A DNA stretch of 64,000 nt. Source: Cherax quadricarinatus (taxonomy: Eukaryota > Arthropoda > Malacostraca > Decapoda > Parastacidae). The stretch covers positions 27,981,135 through 28,045,134 of the forward strand of contig NC_091303.1 of assembly GCF_038502225.1 (NCBI RefSeq), written 5' to 3'. How positions within the stretch are numbered: position 1 is the stretch's first letter; the number at the start of each line of letters is the position of its first letter. Position numbers and translations under genes: made by a program. Below the pieces are notes generated by a model. That model saw nothing but the letters and a program-made list of their open reading frames with translations, made no database searches and was not told where the DNA came from. Positions 34,843 to 47,064 of the stretch are shown one piece after another.

Positions 34843-35434
34843 TTGATGATACCGGTATTATAACTTCTAAACATTGCTCATACCGGCATTATAACTTCTA
34901 ACCATTGTTGATACCGGCATTATAACTTCTAACCATTGTTGATACCGGTATTATAACTTCTAACCATTGTTGATACCGGCATTATAACTTCTAACCATTG
35001 TTGATACCGGCATTATAACTTCTAACCATTGTTGATACCGGCATTATAACTTCTAACCATTGTTGATACCGGTATTATAACTTCTAACCATTGTTGATAC
35101 CGGCATTATAACTTCTAAACATTGCTCATACCGGCATTATAACTTCTAACCATTGTTGATACCGGTATTATAACTTCTAACCATTGTTGATACCGGCATT
35201 ATAACTTCTAAACATTGCTCATACCGGCATTATAACTTCTAAACATTGCTCATACCGGCATTATAACTTCTAACCATTGTTGATACCGGTATTATAACTT
35301 CTAACCATTGTTGATACCGGTATTATAACTTCTAAACATTGTTGATACCGGTATTATAACTTCTAACCATTGTTGATACCGGCATTATAACTTCTAAACA
35401 TTGCTCATACCGGCATTATAACTTCTAAACATTG
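34843..35434. repeat. 31-bp satellite array, left part
   Basis: Unit TTGATACCGGTATTATAACT then TCTAACCATTG. Variants are CCGGCATTA for CCGGTATTA, TAAACATTG for TAACCATTG and CTCATACC for TTGATACC. Copies with the unaltered core contain the perfect palindrome ATACCGGTAT. The array is interrupted by the fold-back element at 35435. Confidence 0.97.
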
Positions 35435-35468
35435 AAACGTTTCGCCACACAGTAGCTTCATCAGTCCA
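35435..35468 (-). ncRNA. Hammerhead ribozyme-like motif, truncated at cleavage site
   Basis: Minus strand: GGA helix I strand, core CTGATGA (plus 35458-35464), one extra A, helix II GCUAC/GUGGC around UGU (one mismatch), GAA, then ACGU. The element ends one nucleotide beyond the predicted cleavage position (between 35436 and 35435), so the other helix I strand is absent. Confidence 0.5.
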
Positions 35469-35658
35469 ATACAAAGAGAAAGGCGTAAGGAGAGGAGGAG
35501 TATGAGGTAATCAGTCCCTCAGCCTGGAGTCGATGTGTTCAGTCCATCAATCTACAAGATTGATGGCGGTGTGGCGAAACGTTTCCTGAATAAAGATTCC
35601 CATATGCTGCATAAGTGTCTCAATCTTCAACTTGTCGGTTTTTCAAACCATTCATCAC
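35435..35658. mobile_element. Small fold-back element with hammerhead-like motif
   Basis: A 224-bp insertion in the satellite, flanked by the 15-bp direct repeat AACTTCTAAACATTG (35420-35434 and 35659-35673). Satellite phase resumes precisely after the second copy, which supports a target-site duplication. The ends are inverted: AAACGTTTCGCCACAC at the left and GTGTGGCGAAACGTTTCC near 35569-35586. A terminal segment runs TTGTCGGTTTTTCAAACCA to TTCATCA. It shares sequence with the 38116-38838 element. It has no coding capacity, so it would depend on enzymes in trans. Confidence 0.82.
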
Positions 35659-37622
35659 AACTTCTAAACATTGCTCATACCGGCATTATAACTTCTAACC
35701 ATTGTTGATACCGGCATTATAACTTCTAACCATTGTTGATACCGGCATTATAACTTCTAACCATTGTTGATACCGGTATTATAACTTCTAACCATTGTTG
35801 ATACCGGCATTATAACTTCTAACCATTGTTGATACCGGTATTATAACTTCTAACCATTGTTGATACTGGTATTATAACTTCTAACCATTGTTGATACCGG
35901 CATTATAACTTCTAACCATTGTTGATACCGGTATTATAACTTCTAACCATTGTTGATACCGGTATTATAACTTCTAACCATTGTTGATACCGGTATTATA
36001 ACTTCTAACCATTGTTGATACCGGTATTATAACTTCTAACCATTGTTGATACCGGCATTATAACTTCTAACCATTGTTGATACCGGCATTATAACTTCTA
36101 ACCATTGTTGATACTGGTATTATAACTTCTAACCATTGTTGATACCGGCATTATAACTTCTAACCATTGTTGATACCGGTATTATAACTTCTAACCATTG
36201 TTGATACCGGTATTATAACTTCTAACCATTGTTGATACCGGTATTATAACTTCTAACCATTGTTGATACCGGTATTATAACTTCTAACCATTGTTGATAC
36301 CGGCATTATAACTTCTAAACATTGCTCATACCGGCATTATAACTTCTAACCATTGTTGATACCGGTATTATAACTTCTAAACATTGTTGATACCGGTATT
36401 ATAACTTCTAAACATTGTTGATACCGGCATTATAACTTCTAACCATTGTTGATACCGGCATTATAACTTCTAAACATTGCTCATACCGGCATTATAACTT
36501 CTAACCATTGTTGATACCGGTATTGTAACTTCTAACCATTGTTGATACCGGTATTATAACTTCTAAACATTGTTGATACCGGTATTATAACTTCTAACCA
36601 TTGTTGATACCGGCATTATAACTTCTAACCATTGTTGATACCGGCATTATAACTTCTAAACATTGCTCATACCGGCATTATAACTTCCAAACATTGTTGA
36701 TACCGGTATTATAACTTCTAACCATTGTTGATACCGGTATTATAACTTCTAACCATTGTTGATACCGGTATTATAACTTCTAAACATTGTTGATACCGGT
36801 ATTATAACTTCTAAACATTGTTGATACCGGTATTATAACTTCTAACCATTGTTGATACTGGTATTATAAGTTCTAAACATTGTTGATACCGGTATTATAA
36901 CTTCTAACCATTGTTGATACCGGTATTATAACTTCTAACCATTGTTGATACTGGTATTATAACTTCTAAACATTGTTGATACCGGTATTATAACTTCTAA
37001 ACATTGTTGATACCGGTATTATAACTTCTAAACATTGTTGATACCGGTATTATAACTTCTAAACATTGTTGATACCGGTATTATAACTTCTAACCATTGT
37101 TGATACCGGTATTATAACTTCTAACCATTGTTGATACTGGTATTATAACTTCTAAACATTGTTGATACCGGTATTATAACTTCTAACCATTGTTGATACC
37201 GGTATTATAACTTCTAACCATTGTTGATACTGGTATTATAACTTCTAACCATTGTTGATACCGGTATTATAACTTCTAACCACTGTTGATACCGGTATTA
37301 TAACTTCTAACCATTGTTGATACTTGTATTATAACTTCTAAACATTGTTGATACCGGTATTATAACTTCTAAACATTGTTGATACCGGTATTATAACTTC
37401 TAAACATTGTTGATACTGGTATTATAACTTCTAACCATTGTTGATACTGGTATTATAACTTCTAAACATTGTTGATACTGGTATTATAACTTCTAAACAT
37501 TGTTGATACCGGTATTATAACTTCTAAACATTGGTGATACCGGCATTATAACTTCTAAACATTGTTGATACTGGTATTATAACTTCTAAACATTGTTGAT
37601 ACCGTTATTATAACTTCTTAAC
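35659..37622. repeat. 31-bp satellite array, right part
   Basis: Continues the same 31-bp family after the insertion; about 82 copies in both parts together. TAAACATTG and CTGGTATT variants become more frequent toward the right end. Confidence 0.97.
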
Positions 37623-38101
37623 ATTTACTACCGTTTGCTATTTCTTATCGTATGTTAAATACATCTGAATTTATTCCGAGTTTATTGAGCTCCAGAATGT
37701 TTTGTTTCTGATCAGTTCCTCATTGCCTGCGAAGATTAAATCTACTGTATTTTTATTTTAGTAGATTTTATTATCTGTTGGTTCAATGTAAACTTGTGGC
37801 AGTCTTGTGAGGTGCCGGTGTGTTCTTGTTGGGCTACAGTACTTGCCGGTACTATTTCTGCTATAATGCTGTTGTTTATCACCTATCATTCTAATTTGGA
37901 AGGTAGAAATCTCCGAGGAGAATATTTGCTGTAAGATTCTCCATGTTTTCAAGGTAGCGACAGTGTTTATCTGCCCTTTTTGTTCAGTAACTTCCTGTCG
38001 CTGCTGATGGAGGTTTCCTCAAATCAATGGCAACTTTCTACGTGTCCTCAAAATATATTCTCTATGTATGTTGTTACCGTACTTATGTACTATGCATTTG
38101 T
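37623..38101. other. No recognised feature
   Basis: Unassigned sequence between the 31-bp array and the fold-back element; only a 64-codon minus frame at 37758-37952 with no recognisable motif. Confidence 0.4.
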
Positions 38102-38188
38102 TCGTCTAGGTCGTTGTAGATGAATGGTTCGGAGAACCGACACGTTGTTAAATTAGACACCTGTGCAACTCTTGTGTATCTTTATTGA

Positions 38189-38223
38189 GGAAACGTTTCG
38201 CCACACAGTGGCTTCATCAGTCC
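38189..38223 (-). ncRNA. Hammerhead ribozyme-like motif, left arm
   Basis: Minus strand order: GGA, CTGATGA (plus 38214-38220), extra A, helix II GCCAC-UGU-GUGGC, GAA, AC-GU, U (position 17), UCC. Helix I is GGA with UCC; helix III is AC with GU without a loop. Predicted cleavage is between 38192 and 38191. All invariant core bases C3 to A9 and G12-A14 are present. The extra A after A9 is unusual, and the loop-less helix III suggests activity only as a dimer. Confidence 0.6.
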
Positions 38224-38760
38224 ATACAAAGGAGAATCTTGAAGAACAGGAGGAGAATGAGGTAATCAGTCCCTCAACCTTGAGCCGATGTGGTCAGTCC
38301 ATCAATCTTGAATAGAATACGGCATATAAGTGGAGAAGCAGCTTATAAACCGTAGGCAGGAGAGGTGCAGCAGACGTAGGTGGTGTCACATTTGCCCAAT
38401 GTGGAAGTAGGTCGTGCCCAAGGGTTAGGCAAGATACACAAGAGTTGCACATGTGTCTAATTTAACAACGTGTCGGTTCTCCGAACCATTCATCTATAAT
38501 CCTGTCAGACACTGCAACTTCTTGGGATCTTAATACTTGGGAATTCTTCGCTTGCCTAACCCTTGGGCAGGACCTACTTCCACATTGGACAAATGTGACA
38601 GCATCTACGACTGCTGCACCTCTCCTGCCTACGGTTTATAAGCTCCTTCTCCGCTTATATGCCGTATTCTATTCAAGATTGATGGACTGACCACATCGGC
38701 TCAAGGCTGAGGGACTGATTACCTCTTTCTCCTCCTGTTCTTCAAGATTCTCCTTTGTAT

Positions 38761-38795
38761 GGACTGATGAAGCCACTGTGTGGCGAAACGTTTCC
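38761..38795 (+). ncRNA. Hammerhead ribozyme-like motif, right arm
   Basis: Same motif on the plus strand: GGA 38761-38763, CTGATGA 38764-38770, A 38771, helix II 38772-38784, GAA 38785-38787, ACGU 38788-38791, U17 at 38792, UCC 38793-38795. Predicted cleavage is after 38792. Beyond helix I, UAU (38758-38760) could pair with AUA (38799-38801) across a small internal loop. Confidence 0.6.
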
Positions 38796-38852
38796 TCAAT
38801 AAAGATACACAAGAGTTGCACATGTGTCTAATTTAACATCGTCTAGGTCGTT

Positions 38853-39767
38853 AACGTAGAATAAAACAAAGGTCTCAAAACTGACCCATGTGCAACGTCA
38901 TTTCTGAACGGCCCCATTCTGATTTCTCACCATTACTCGATTTCTCCACGTCCATCTTTCTTCCTCCCAAACATTACCATTTCTCGATCACCATGACAAA
39001 AAAGAAAAAAGGAAATCACAGAGAAACTGATGGGAAACTAAAATAAATATTGTATATCCTGATTCCAGCGGCAACTGACCACTTGACAAATATAATCAAG
39101 CGACAGCTCGTAACATAAAGCCAAAATTAATCATTCTAACCAGTAACAATGTGGCAGCAGATGAACCAATGTTCAACATGAGAACATAAACTACATTGTT
39201 ATCCTGCAACGAGTACATGAAGCACAGCCCCGTGTGATCATTTGTGGTCATCAGAGGATGCTTCAAGACCTTGGTCATATAAACAGGTGAGGTGAAAGTT
39301 ACCTGGCACACAGTGCAGATACAATTAAAAGCTTTATCAAGGTCAGTTATACAAATAGCCTTATTAAAGGAAAAAGTTGACGAAGCCTAATTACATGTAA
39401 AAGAAACAGATATTACATTATTAATGTCAAGATCATTTAAACTTCAGAAAGCAAATTTAGCAAGTAATCAAGGTCGGGAACATAATATCGTTAATTAAAA
39501 GCTTTCCAAACATGGATCACACGACACTGCGGTTCTTGAAAAAGCTTGTATTCTCTCATTTATAATACTTTTCAAGGCTACATCGTACACTAGGGCAACA
39601 CATACACCACACTTGTATAGAACTGTTGCTGGAGTAAATTAGTGGAGCGCGTCCTAACATAATAGTGTCTGGACGGATGGCAATATATGTATGGTCACTT
39701 CCCTAATTTACAACGTAAAACACTAAGAGTGACAGAAAGCGACCAAGAATAAACTTTTATAAGAGCA
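38853..39767. other. No recognised feature
   Basis: AT-rich sequence without a supported gene. The 71-codon minus frame at 39096-39311 has no recognisable motif. Confidence 0.4.
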
Positions 39768-42700
39768 GACGTAGCAGCAGAGGCTACCACTGCACCAGTC
39801 ATCAACCATCACAGCAGAGGCTACCACTGCACCAGTCATCAACCATCACAGCAGAGGCTACCACTGCACCAGTCATCAACCATCACAGCAGAGGCTACCA
39901 CTGCACCAGTCATCAACCATCACAGCAGAGGTTACCACTGCACCAGTCATCAACCATCACAGCAGAGGCTACCACTGCACCAGTCATCAACCATCACAGC
40001 AGAGGCTACCACTGCACCAGTCATCAACCATCACAGCAGAGGCTACCACTGCACCAGTCATCAACCATCACAGCACAAGCTACCACTGCACCAGTCATCA
40101 ACCATCACAGCAGAGGCTACCACTGCACCAGTCATCAACCATCACAGCAGAAGCTACCACTGCACCAGTCATCAACCATCACAGCAGAGGCTACCACTGC
40201 ACCAGTCATCAACCATCACAGCAGAAGCTACCACTGCGCCAGTCATCAACCATCACAGCAGAGGTTACCACTGCACCAGTCATCAACCATCACAGCAGAG
40301 GCTACCACTGCACCAGTCATCAACCATCACAGCACAAGCTACCACTGCACCAGTCATCAACCATCACAGCAGAAGCTACCACTGCGCCAGTCATCAACCA
40401 TCACAGCAGAGGTTACCACTGCACCAGTCATCAACCATCACAGCAGAGGCTACCACTGCACCAGTCATCAACCATCACAGCAGAAGCTACCACTGCACCA
40501 GTCATCAACCATCACAGCAGAAGCTACCACTGCACCAGTCATCAACCATCACAGCAGAAGCTACCACTGCACCAGTCATCAACCATCACAGCAGAGGTTA
40601 CCACTGCGCCAGTCATCAACCATCACAGCAGAAGCTACCACTGCACCAGTCATCAACCATCACAGCAGAGGTTACCACTGCACCAGTCATCAACCATCAC
40701 AGCAGAAGCTACCACTGCACCAGTCATCAACCATCACAGCAGAAGCTACCACTGCACCAGTCATCAACCATCACAGCAGAGGTTACCACTGCACCAGTCA
40801 TCAACCATCACAGCAGAAGCTACCACTGCGCCAGTCATCAACCATCACAGCAGAAGCTACCACTGCACCAGTCATCAACCATCACAGCAGAAGCTACCAC
40901 TGCACCAGTCATCAACCATCACAGCAGAGGCTACCACTGCGCCAGTCATCAACAATCACAGCAGAAGCTACCACTGCGCCAGTCATCAACCATCACAGCA
41001 GAAGCTACCACTGCACCAGTCATCAACCATCACAGCAGAAGCTACCACTGCGCCAGTCATCAACCATCACAGCAGAGGTTACCACTGCGCCAGTCATCAA
41101 CCATCACAGCAGAGGCTACCACTGCGCCAGTCATCAACCATCACAGCAGAGGCTACCACTGCACCAGTCATCAACCATCACAGCAGAGGCTACCACTGCG
41201 CCAGTCATCAACCATCACAGCAGAGGTTACCACTGCACCAGTCATCAACCATCACAGCAGAGGCTACCACTGCACCAGTCATCAACCATCACAGCAGAGG
41301 CTACCACTGCGCCAATCAACCATCACAGCAGAGGTTACCACTGCACCAGTCATCAACCATCACAGCAGAGGCTACCACTGCACCAGTCATCAACCATCAC
41401 AGCAGAAGCTACCACTGCACCAGTCATCAACCATCACAGCAGAAGCTACCACTGCACCAGTCATCAACCATCACAGCAGAAGCTACCACTGCGCCAGTCA
41501 TCAACCATCACAGCAGAACCTACCACTGCACCAGTCATCAACCATCACAGCAGAAGCTACCACTGCACCAGTCATCAACCATCACAGCAGAGGCTACCAC
41601 TGCGCCAGTCATCAACCATCACAGCAGAAGCTACCACTGCGCCAGTCATCAACCATCACAGCAGAAGCTACCACTGCACCAGTCATCAACCATCACAGCA
41701 GAAGCTACCACTGCGCCAGTCATCAACCATCACAGCAGAGGTTACCACTGCGCCAGTCATCAACCATCACAGCAGAGGCTACCACTGCGCCAGTCATCAA
41801 CCATCACAGCAGAGGCTACCACTGCACCAGTCATCAACCATCACAGCAGAGGCTACCACTGCGCCAGTCATCAACCATCACAGCAGAGGTTACCACTGCA
41901 CCAGTCATCAACCATCACAGCAGAGGCTACCACTGCACCAGTCATCAACCATCACAGCAGAGGCTACCACTGCACCAGTCATCAACCATCACAGCAGAGG
42001 TTACCACTGCACCAGTCATCAACCATCACAGCAGAGGTTACCACTGCACCAGTCATCAACCATCACAGCAGAGGCTACCACTGCGCCAGTCATCAACCAT
42101 CACAGCAGAGGCTACCACTGCACCAGTCATCAACCATCACAGCAGAGGCTACCACTGCACCAGTCATCAACCATCACAGCAGAGGTTACCACTGCACGAG
42201 TCATCAACCATCACAGCAGAGGTTACCACTGCACCAGTCATCAACCATCACAGCAAAGGCTACCACTGCACCAGTCATCAACCATCACAGCAGAGGTTAC
42301 CACTGCACTACTCATCAACCATCACAGCAGAGGCTACCACTGCACCAGTCATCAACCATCACAGCAGAAGCTACCACTGCGCCAGTCATCAACCATCACA
42401 GCAGAGGCTACCACTACACCAGTCATCAACCATCACAGCAGAGGCTACCACTGCACCAGTCATCAACCATCACAGCAGAGGCTACCACTGCACCAGTCAT
42501 CAACCATCACAGCAGAGGCTACCACTGCACCAGTCATCAACCATCACAGCAGAGGTTACCACTGCACTACTCATCAACCATCACAGCAGAGGCTACCACT
42601 GCACCAGTCATCAACCATCACAGCAGAAGCTACCACTGCGCCAGTCATCAACCATCACAGCAGAGGCTACCACTGCACCAGTCATCAACCATCACAGCAG

Positions 42701-45700
42701 AGGCTACCACTGCACCAGTCATCAACCATCACAGCAGAGGCTACCACTGCACCAGTCATCAACCATCACAGCAGAGGCTACCACTGCACCAGTCATCAAC
42801 CATCACAGCAGAGGTTACCACTGCACGAGTCATCAACCATCACAGCAGAGGTTACCACTGCACCAGTCATCAACCATCACAGCAAAGGCTACCACTGCAC
42901 CAGTCATCAACCATCACAGCAGAGGCTACCACTGCACCAGTCATCAACCATCACAGCAGAGGCTACCACTGCGCCAGTCATCAACCATCACAGCAGAGGT
43001 TACCACTGCACCAGTCATCAACCATCACAGCAGAGGCTACCACTGCACCAGTCATCAACCATCACAGCAGAGGCTACCACTGCGCCAGTCATCAACCATC
43101 ACAGCAGAGGTTACCACTGCACCAGTCATCAACCATCACAGCAGAGGCTACCACTGCACCAGTCATCAACCATCACAGCAGAAGCTACCACTGCACCAGT
43201 CATCAACCATCACAGCAGAAGCTACCACTGCACCAGTCATCAACCATCACAGCAGAAGCTACCACTGCGCCAGTCATCAACCATCACAGCAGAGGCTACC
43301 ACTGCGCCAGTCATCAACCATCACAGCAGAAGCTACCACTGCGCCAGTCATCAACCATCACAGCAGAAGCTACCACTGCACCAGTCATCAACCATCACAG
43401 CAGAAGCTACCACTGCGCCAGTCATCAACCATCACAGCAGAGGTTACCACTGCGCCAGTCATCAACCATCACAGCAGAGGCTACCACTGCGCCAGTCATG
43501 AACCATCACAGCAGAGGCTACCACTGCACCAGTAATCAACCATCATAGCAGAGGCTACCACTGCGCCAGTCATAACCATCACAGCAGAGGTTACCACTGC
43601 ACCAGTCATCAACCATCACAGCAGAGGCTACCACTGCACCAATCAACCATCACAGCAGAAGCTACCACTGCACCAGTCATCAACCATCACAGCAGAGGCT
43701 ACCACTGCACCAGTCATCAACCATCATAGCAGAGGCTACCACTGCACCAGTCATCAACCATCACAGCAGAGGCTACCACTGCACCAGTCATCAACCATCA
43801 CAGCAGAGGTTACCACTGCACCAGTCATCAACCATCACAGCAGAGGTTACCACTGCACCAGTCATCAACCATCACAGCAGAGGCTACCACTGCGCCAGTC
43901 ATCAACCATCACAGCAGAGGCTACCACTGCACCAGTCATCAACCATCACAGCAGAGGCTACCACTGCACCAGTCATCAACCATCACAGCAGAGGTTACCA
44001 CTGCACGAGTCATCAACCATCACAGCAGAGGTTACCACTGCACCAGTCATCAACCATCACAGCAAAGGCTACCACTGCACCAGTCATCAACCATCACAGC
44101 AGAGCTACCACTGCAGTAGTCATCAACCATCACAGCAGAGGTTACCACTGCACTACTCATCAACCATCACAGCAGAGGCTACCACTGCACCAGTCATCAA
44201 CCATCACAGCAGAAGCTACCACTGCGCCAGTCATCAACCATCACAGCAGAGGCTACCACTGCACCAGTCATCAACCATCACAGCAGAGGTTACCACTGCA
44301 CCAGTCATCAACCATCACAGCAGAGGCTACCACTGCACCAGTCATCAACCATCACAGCAGAGGCTACCACTGCACCAGTCATCAACCATCACAGCAGAGG
44401 CTACCACTGCACCAGTCATCAACCATCACAGCAGAAGCTACCACTGCACCAGTCATCAACCATCACAGCAGAGGCTACCACTGCACCAGTCATCAACCAT
44501 CACAGCAGAAGCTACCACTGCACCAGTCATCAACCATCACAGCAGAGGCTACCACTGCACCAGTCATCAACCATCACAGCAGAAGCTACCACTGCGCCAG
44601 TCATCAACCATCACAGCAGAGGTTACCACTGCACCAATCAACCATCACAGCAGAGGCTACCACTGCACCAGTCATCAACCATCACAGCACAAGCTACCAC
44701 TGCACCAGTCATCAACCATCACAGCAGAAGCTACCACTGCACCAGTCATCAACCATCACAGCAGAAGCTACCACTGCACCAGTCATCAACCATCACAGCA
44801 GAAGCTACCACTGCACCAGTCATCAACCATCACAGCAGAGGTTACCACTGCGCCAGTCATCAACCATCACAGCAGAAGCTACCACTGCACCAGTCATCAA
44901 CCATCACAGCAGAGGTTACAACTGCACCAGTCATCAACCATCACAGCAGAAGCTACCACTGCACCAGTCATCAACCATCACAGCAGAAGCTACCACTGCA
45001 CCAGTCATCAACCATCACAGCAGAGGTTACCACTGCACCAGTCATCAACCATCACAGCAGAAGCTACCACTGCGCCAGTCATCAACCATCACAGCAGAAG
45101 CTACCACTGCACCAGTCATCAACCATCACAGCAGAAGCTACCACTGCATCAGTCATCAACCATCACAGCAGAGGCTACCACTGCGCCAGTCATCAACAAT
45201 CACAGCAGAAGCTACCACTGCGCCAGTCATCAACCATCACAGCAGAAGCTACCACTGCACCAGTCATCAACCATCACAGCAGAAGCTACCACTGCGCCAG
45301 TCATCAACCATCACAGCAGAGGTTACCACTGCGCCAGTCATCAACCATCACAGCAGAGGCTACCACTGCGCCAGTCATCAACCATCACAGCAGAGGTTAC
45401 CACTGCACCAGTCATCAACCATCACAGCAGAGGCTACCACTGCGCCATTCATCAACCATCACAGCAGAGGTTACCACTGCACCAGTCATCAACCATCACA
45501 GCAGAGGCTACCAATGCACCAGTCATCAACCATCACAGCAGAGGCTACCACTGCGCCAGTCATCAACCATCACAGCAGAGGTTACTACTGCACCAGTCAT
45601 CAACCATCACAGCAGAGGCTACCACTGCACGAGTCATCAACCATCACAGCAGAAGCTACCACTGCACCAGTCATCAACCATCACAGCAGAAGCTACCACT

Positions 45701-46938
45701 GCACCAGTCATCAACCATCACAGCAGAAGCTACCACTGCGCCAGTCATCAACCATCACAGCAGAAGCTACCACTGCACCAGTCATCAACCATCACAGCAG
45801 AAGCTACCACTGCACCAGTCATCAACCATCACAGCAGAGGCTACCACTGCACCAGTCATCAACCATCACAGCAGAAGCTACCACTGCGCCAGTCATCAAC
45901 CATCACAGCAGAAGCTACCACTGCACCAGTCATCAACCATCACAGCAGAAGCTACCACTGCACCAGTCATCAACCATCACAGCAGAAGCTACCACTGCGC
46001 CAGTCATCAACCATCACAGCAGAGGCTACCACTGCGCCAGTCATCAACCATCACAGCAGAGGCTACCACTGCACCAGTCATCAACCATCACAGCAGAGGC
46101 TACCACTGCGCCAGTCATCAACCATCACAGCAGAGGCTACCACTGCACCAGTCATCAACCATCACAGCAGAGGCTACCACTGCACCAGTCATCAACCATC
46201 ACAGCAGAGGCTACCACTGCACCAGTCATCAACCATCACAGCAGAGGTTACCACTGCACCAGTCATCAACCATCACAGCAGAGGCTACCACTGCACCAGT
46301 CATCAACCATCACAGCAAAGGCTACCACTGCACCAATCAACCATCACAGCAGAGGTTACCACTGCACTACTCATCAACCATCACAGCAGAGGCTACCACT
46401 GCACCAGTCATCAACAATCACAGCAGAAGCTACCACTGCGCCAGTCATTAACCATCACAGCAGAGGCTACCACTACACCAGTCATCAACCATCACAGCAG
46501 AGGCTACCACTGCGCCAGTCATCAACCATCACAGCAGAGGCCACCACTGCACCAGTCATCAACCATCACAGCAGAGGCTACCACTGCACCAGTCATCAAC
46601 CATCACAGCAGAGGTTACCACTGCACTACTCATCATCCATCACAGCAGAGGCTACCACTGCACCAGTCATCAACCATCACAGCAGAGGCTACCACTGCAC
46701 CAGTCATCAACCATCACAGCAGAGGCTACCACTGCACCAGTCATCAACCATCACAGCAGAGGTTACCACTGCACCAGTCATCAACCATCACAGCAGAGGC
46801 TACCACTGCACCAGTCATCAACCATCACAGCAGAAGCTACCACTGCACCAGTCATCAACCATCACAGCAGAGGCTACCACTGCACCAGTCATCAACCATC
46901 ACAGCAGAGGCTACCACTGCACCAGTCATCAACCATAA
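39768..46938. repeat. 37-bp satellite array, about 193 copies
   Basis: Unit ACCACTGCACCAGTCATCAA then CCATCACAGCAGAGGCT. Common variants: GCGCC for GCACC, GAAGCT and GAGGTT for GAGGCT, and a 6-bp shortened unit CCAATCAACC (near 41312, 43640, 44635, 46335). Rare variants recur in blocks (see findings). Three units make 111 bp, so open frames such as 45514-46938 arise when shortened units happen to preserve frame. Confidence 0.97.
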
Positions 46939-47064
46939 TAGCTCGTGCAGGATTTGATGGAATGTGATAACTGAGGGTATGCAATGTGAGGGTAACAATA
47001 GGCTGGTAGATAAGGTGATCACTGCTTAGCTTTTTTCATAACCACTTTGAGGAACATAAAAAAC

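Larger units (their letters stand above)
38116..38838. mobile_element. Fold-back element with paired hammerhead motifs
   Basis: A 723-bp insertion bounded by the perfect 14-bp direct repeat TCGTCTAGGTCGTT (38102-38115 and 38839-38852). Its two arms, 38146-38433 and 38551-38838 (288 bp each), are inverted copies with scattered mismatches. The 117-bp centre contains a further terminal fragment (38434-38503) ending in GAACCATTCATCTATAATCC, whose reverse complement also forms the extreme left end (38116-38145). Each arm has a hammerhead-like motif near its outer end. There is no ORF. TSD length and motif content suggest mobilisation by a Penelope-like element's enzymes, which is inference. Confidence 0.88.

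Noticed and set aside
34843..37622. CRISPR-like array
   Set aside because: Units are contiguous with no unique spacers, and the context is eukaryotic retroelements.
39096..39311. 71-codon minus-strand ORF in an otherwise unassigned spacer
   Set aside because: Length expected by chance in AT-rich DNA; no motif, no neighbouring gene structure.
45514..46938. 474-codon ORF resembling a repetitive secreted protein
   Set aside because: Entirely 37-bp satellite; opens only because shortened units preserve frame.
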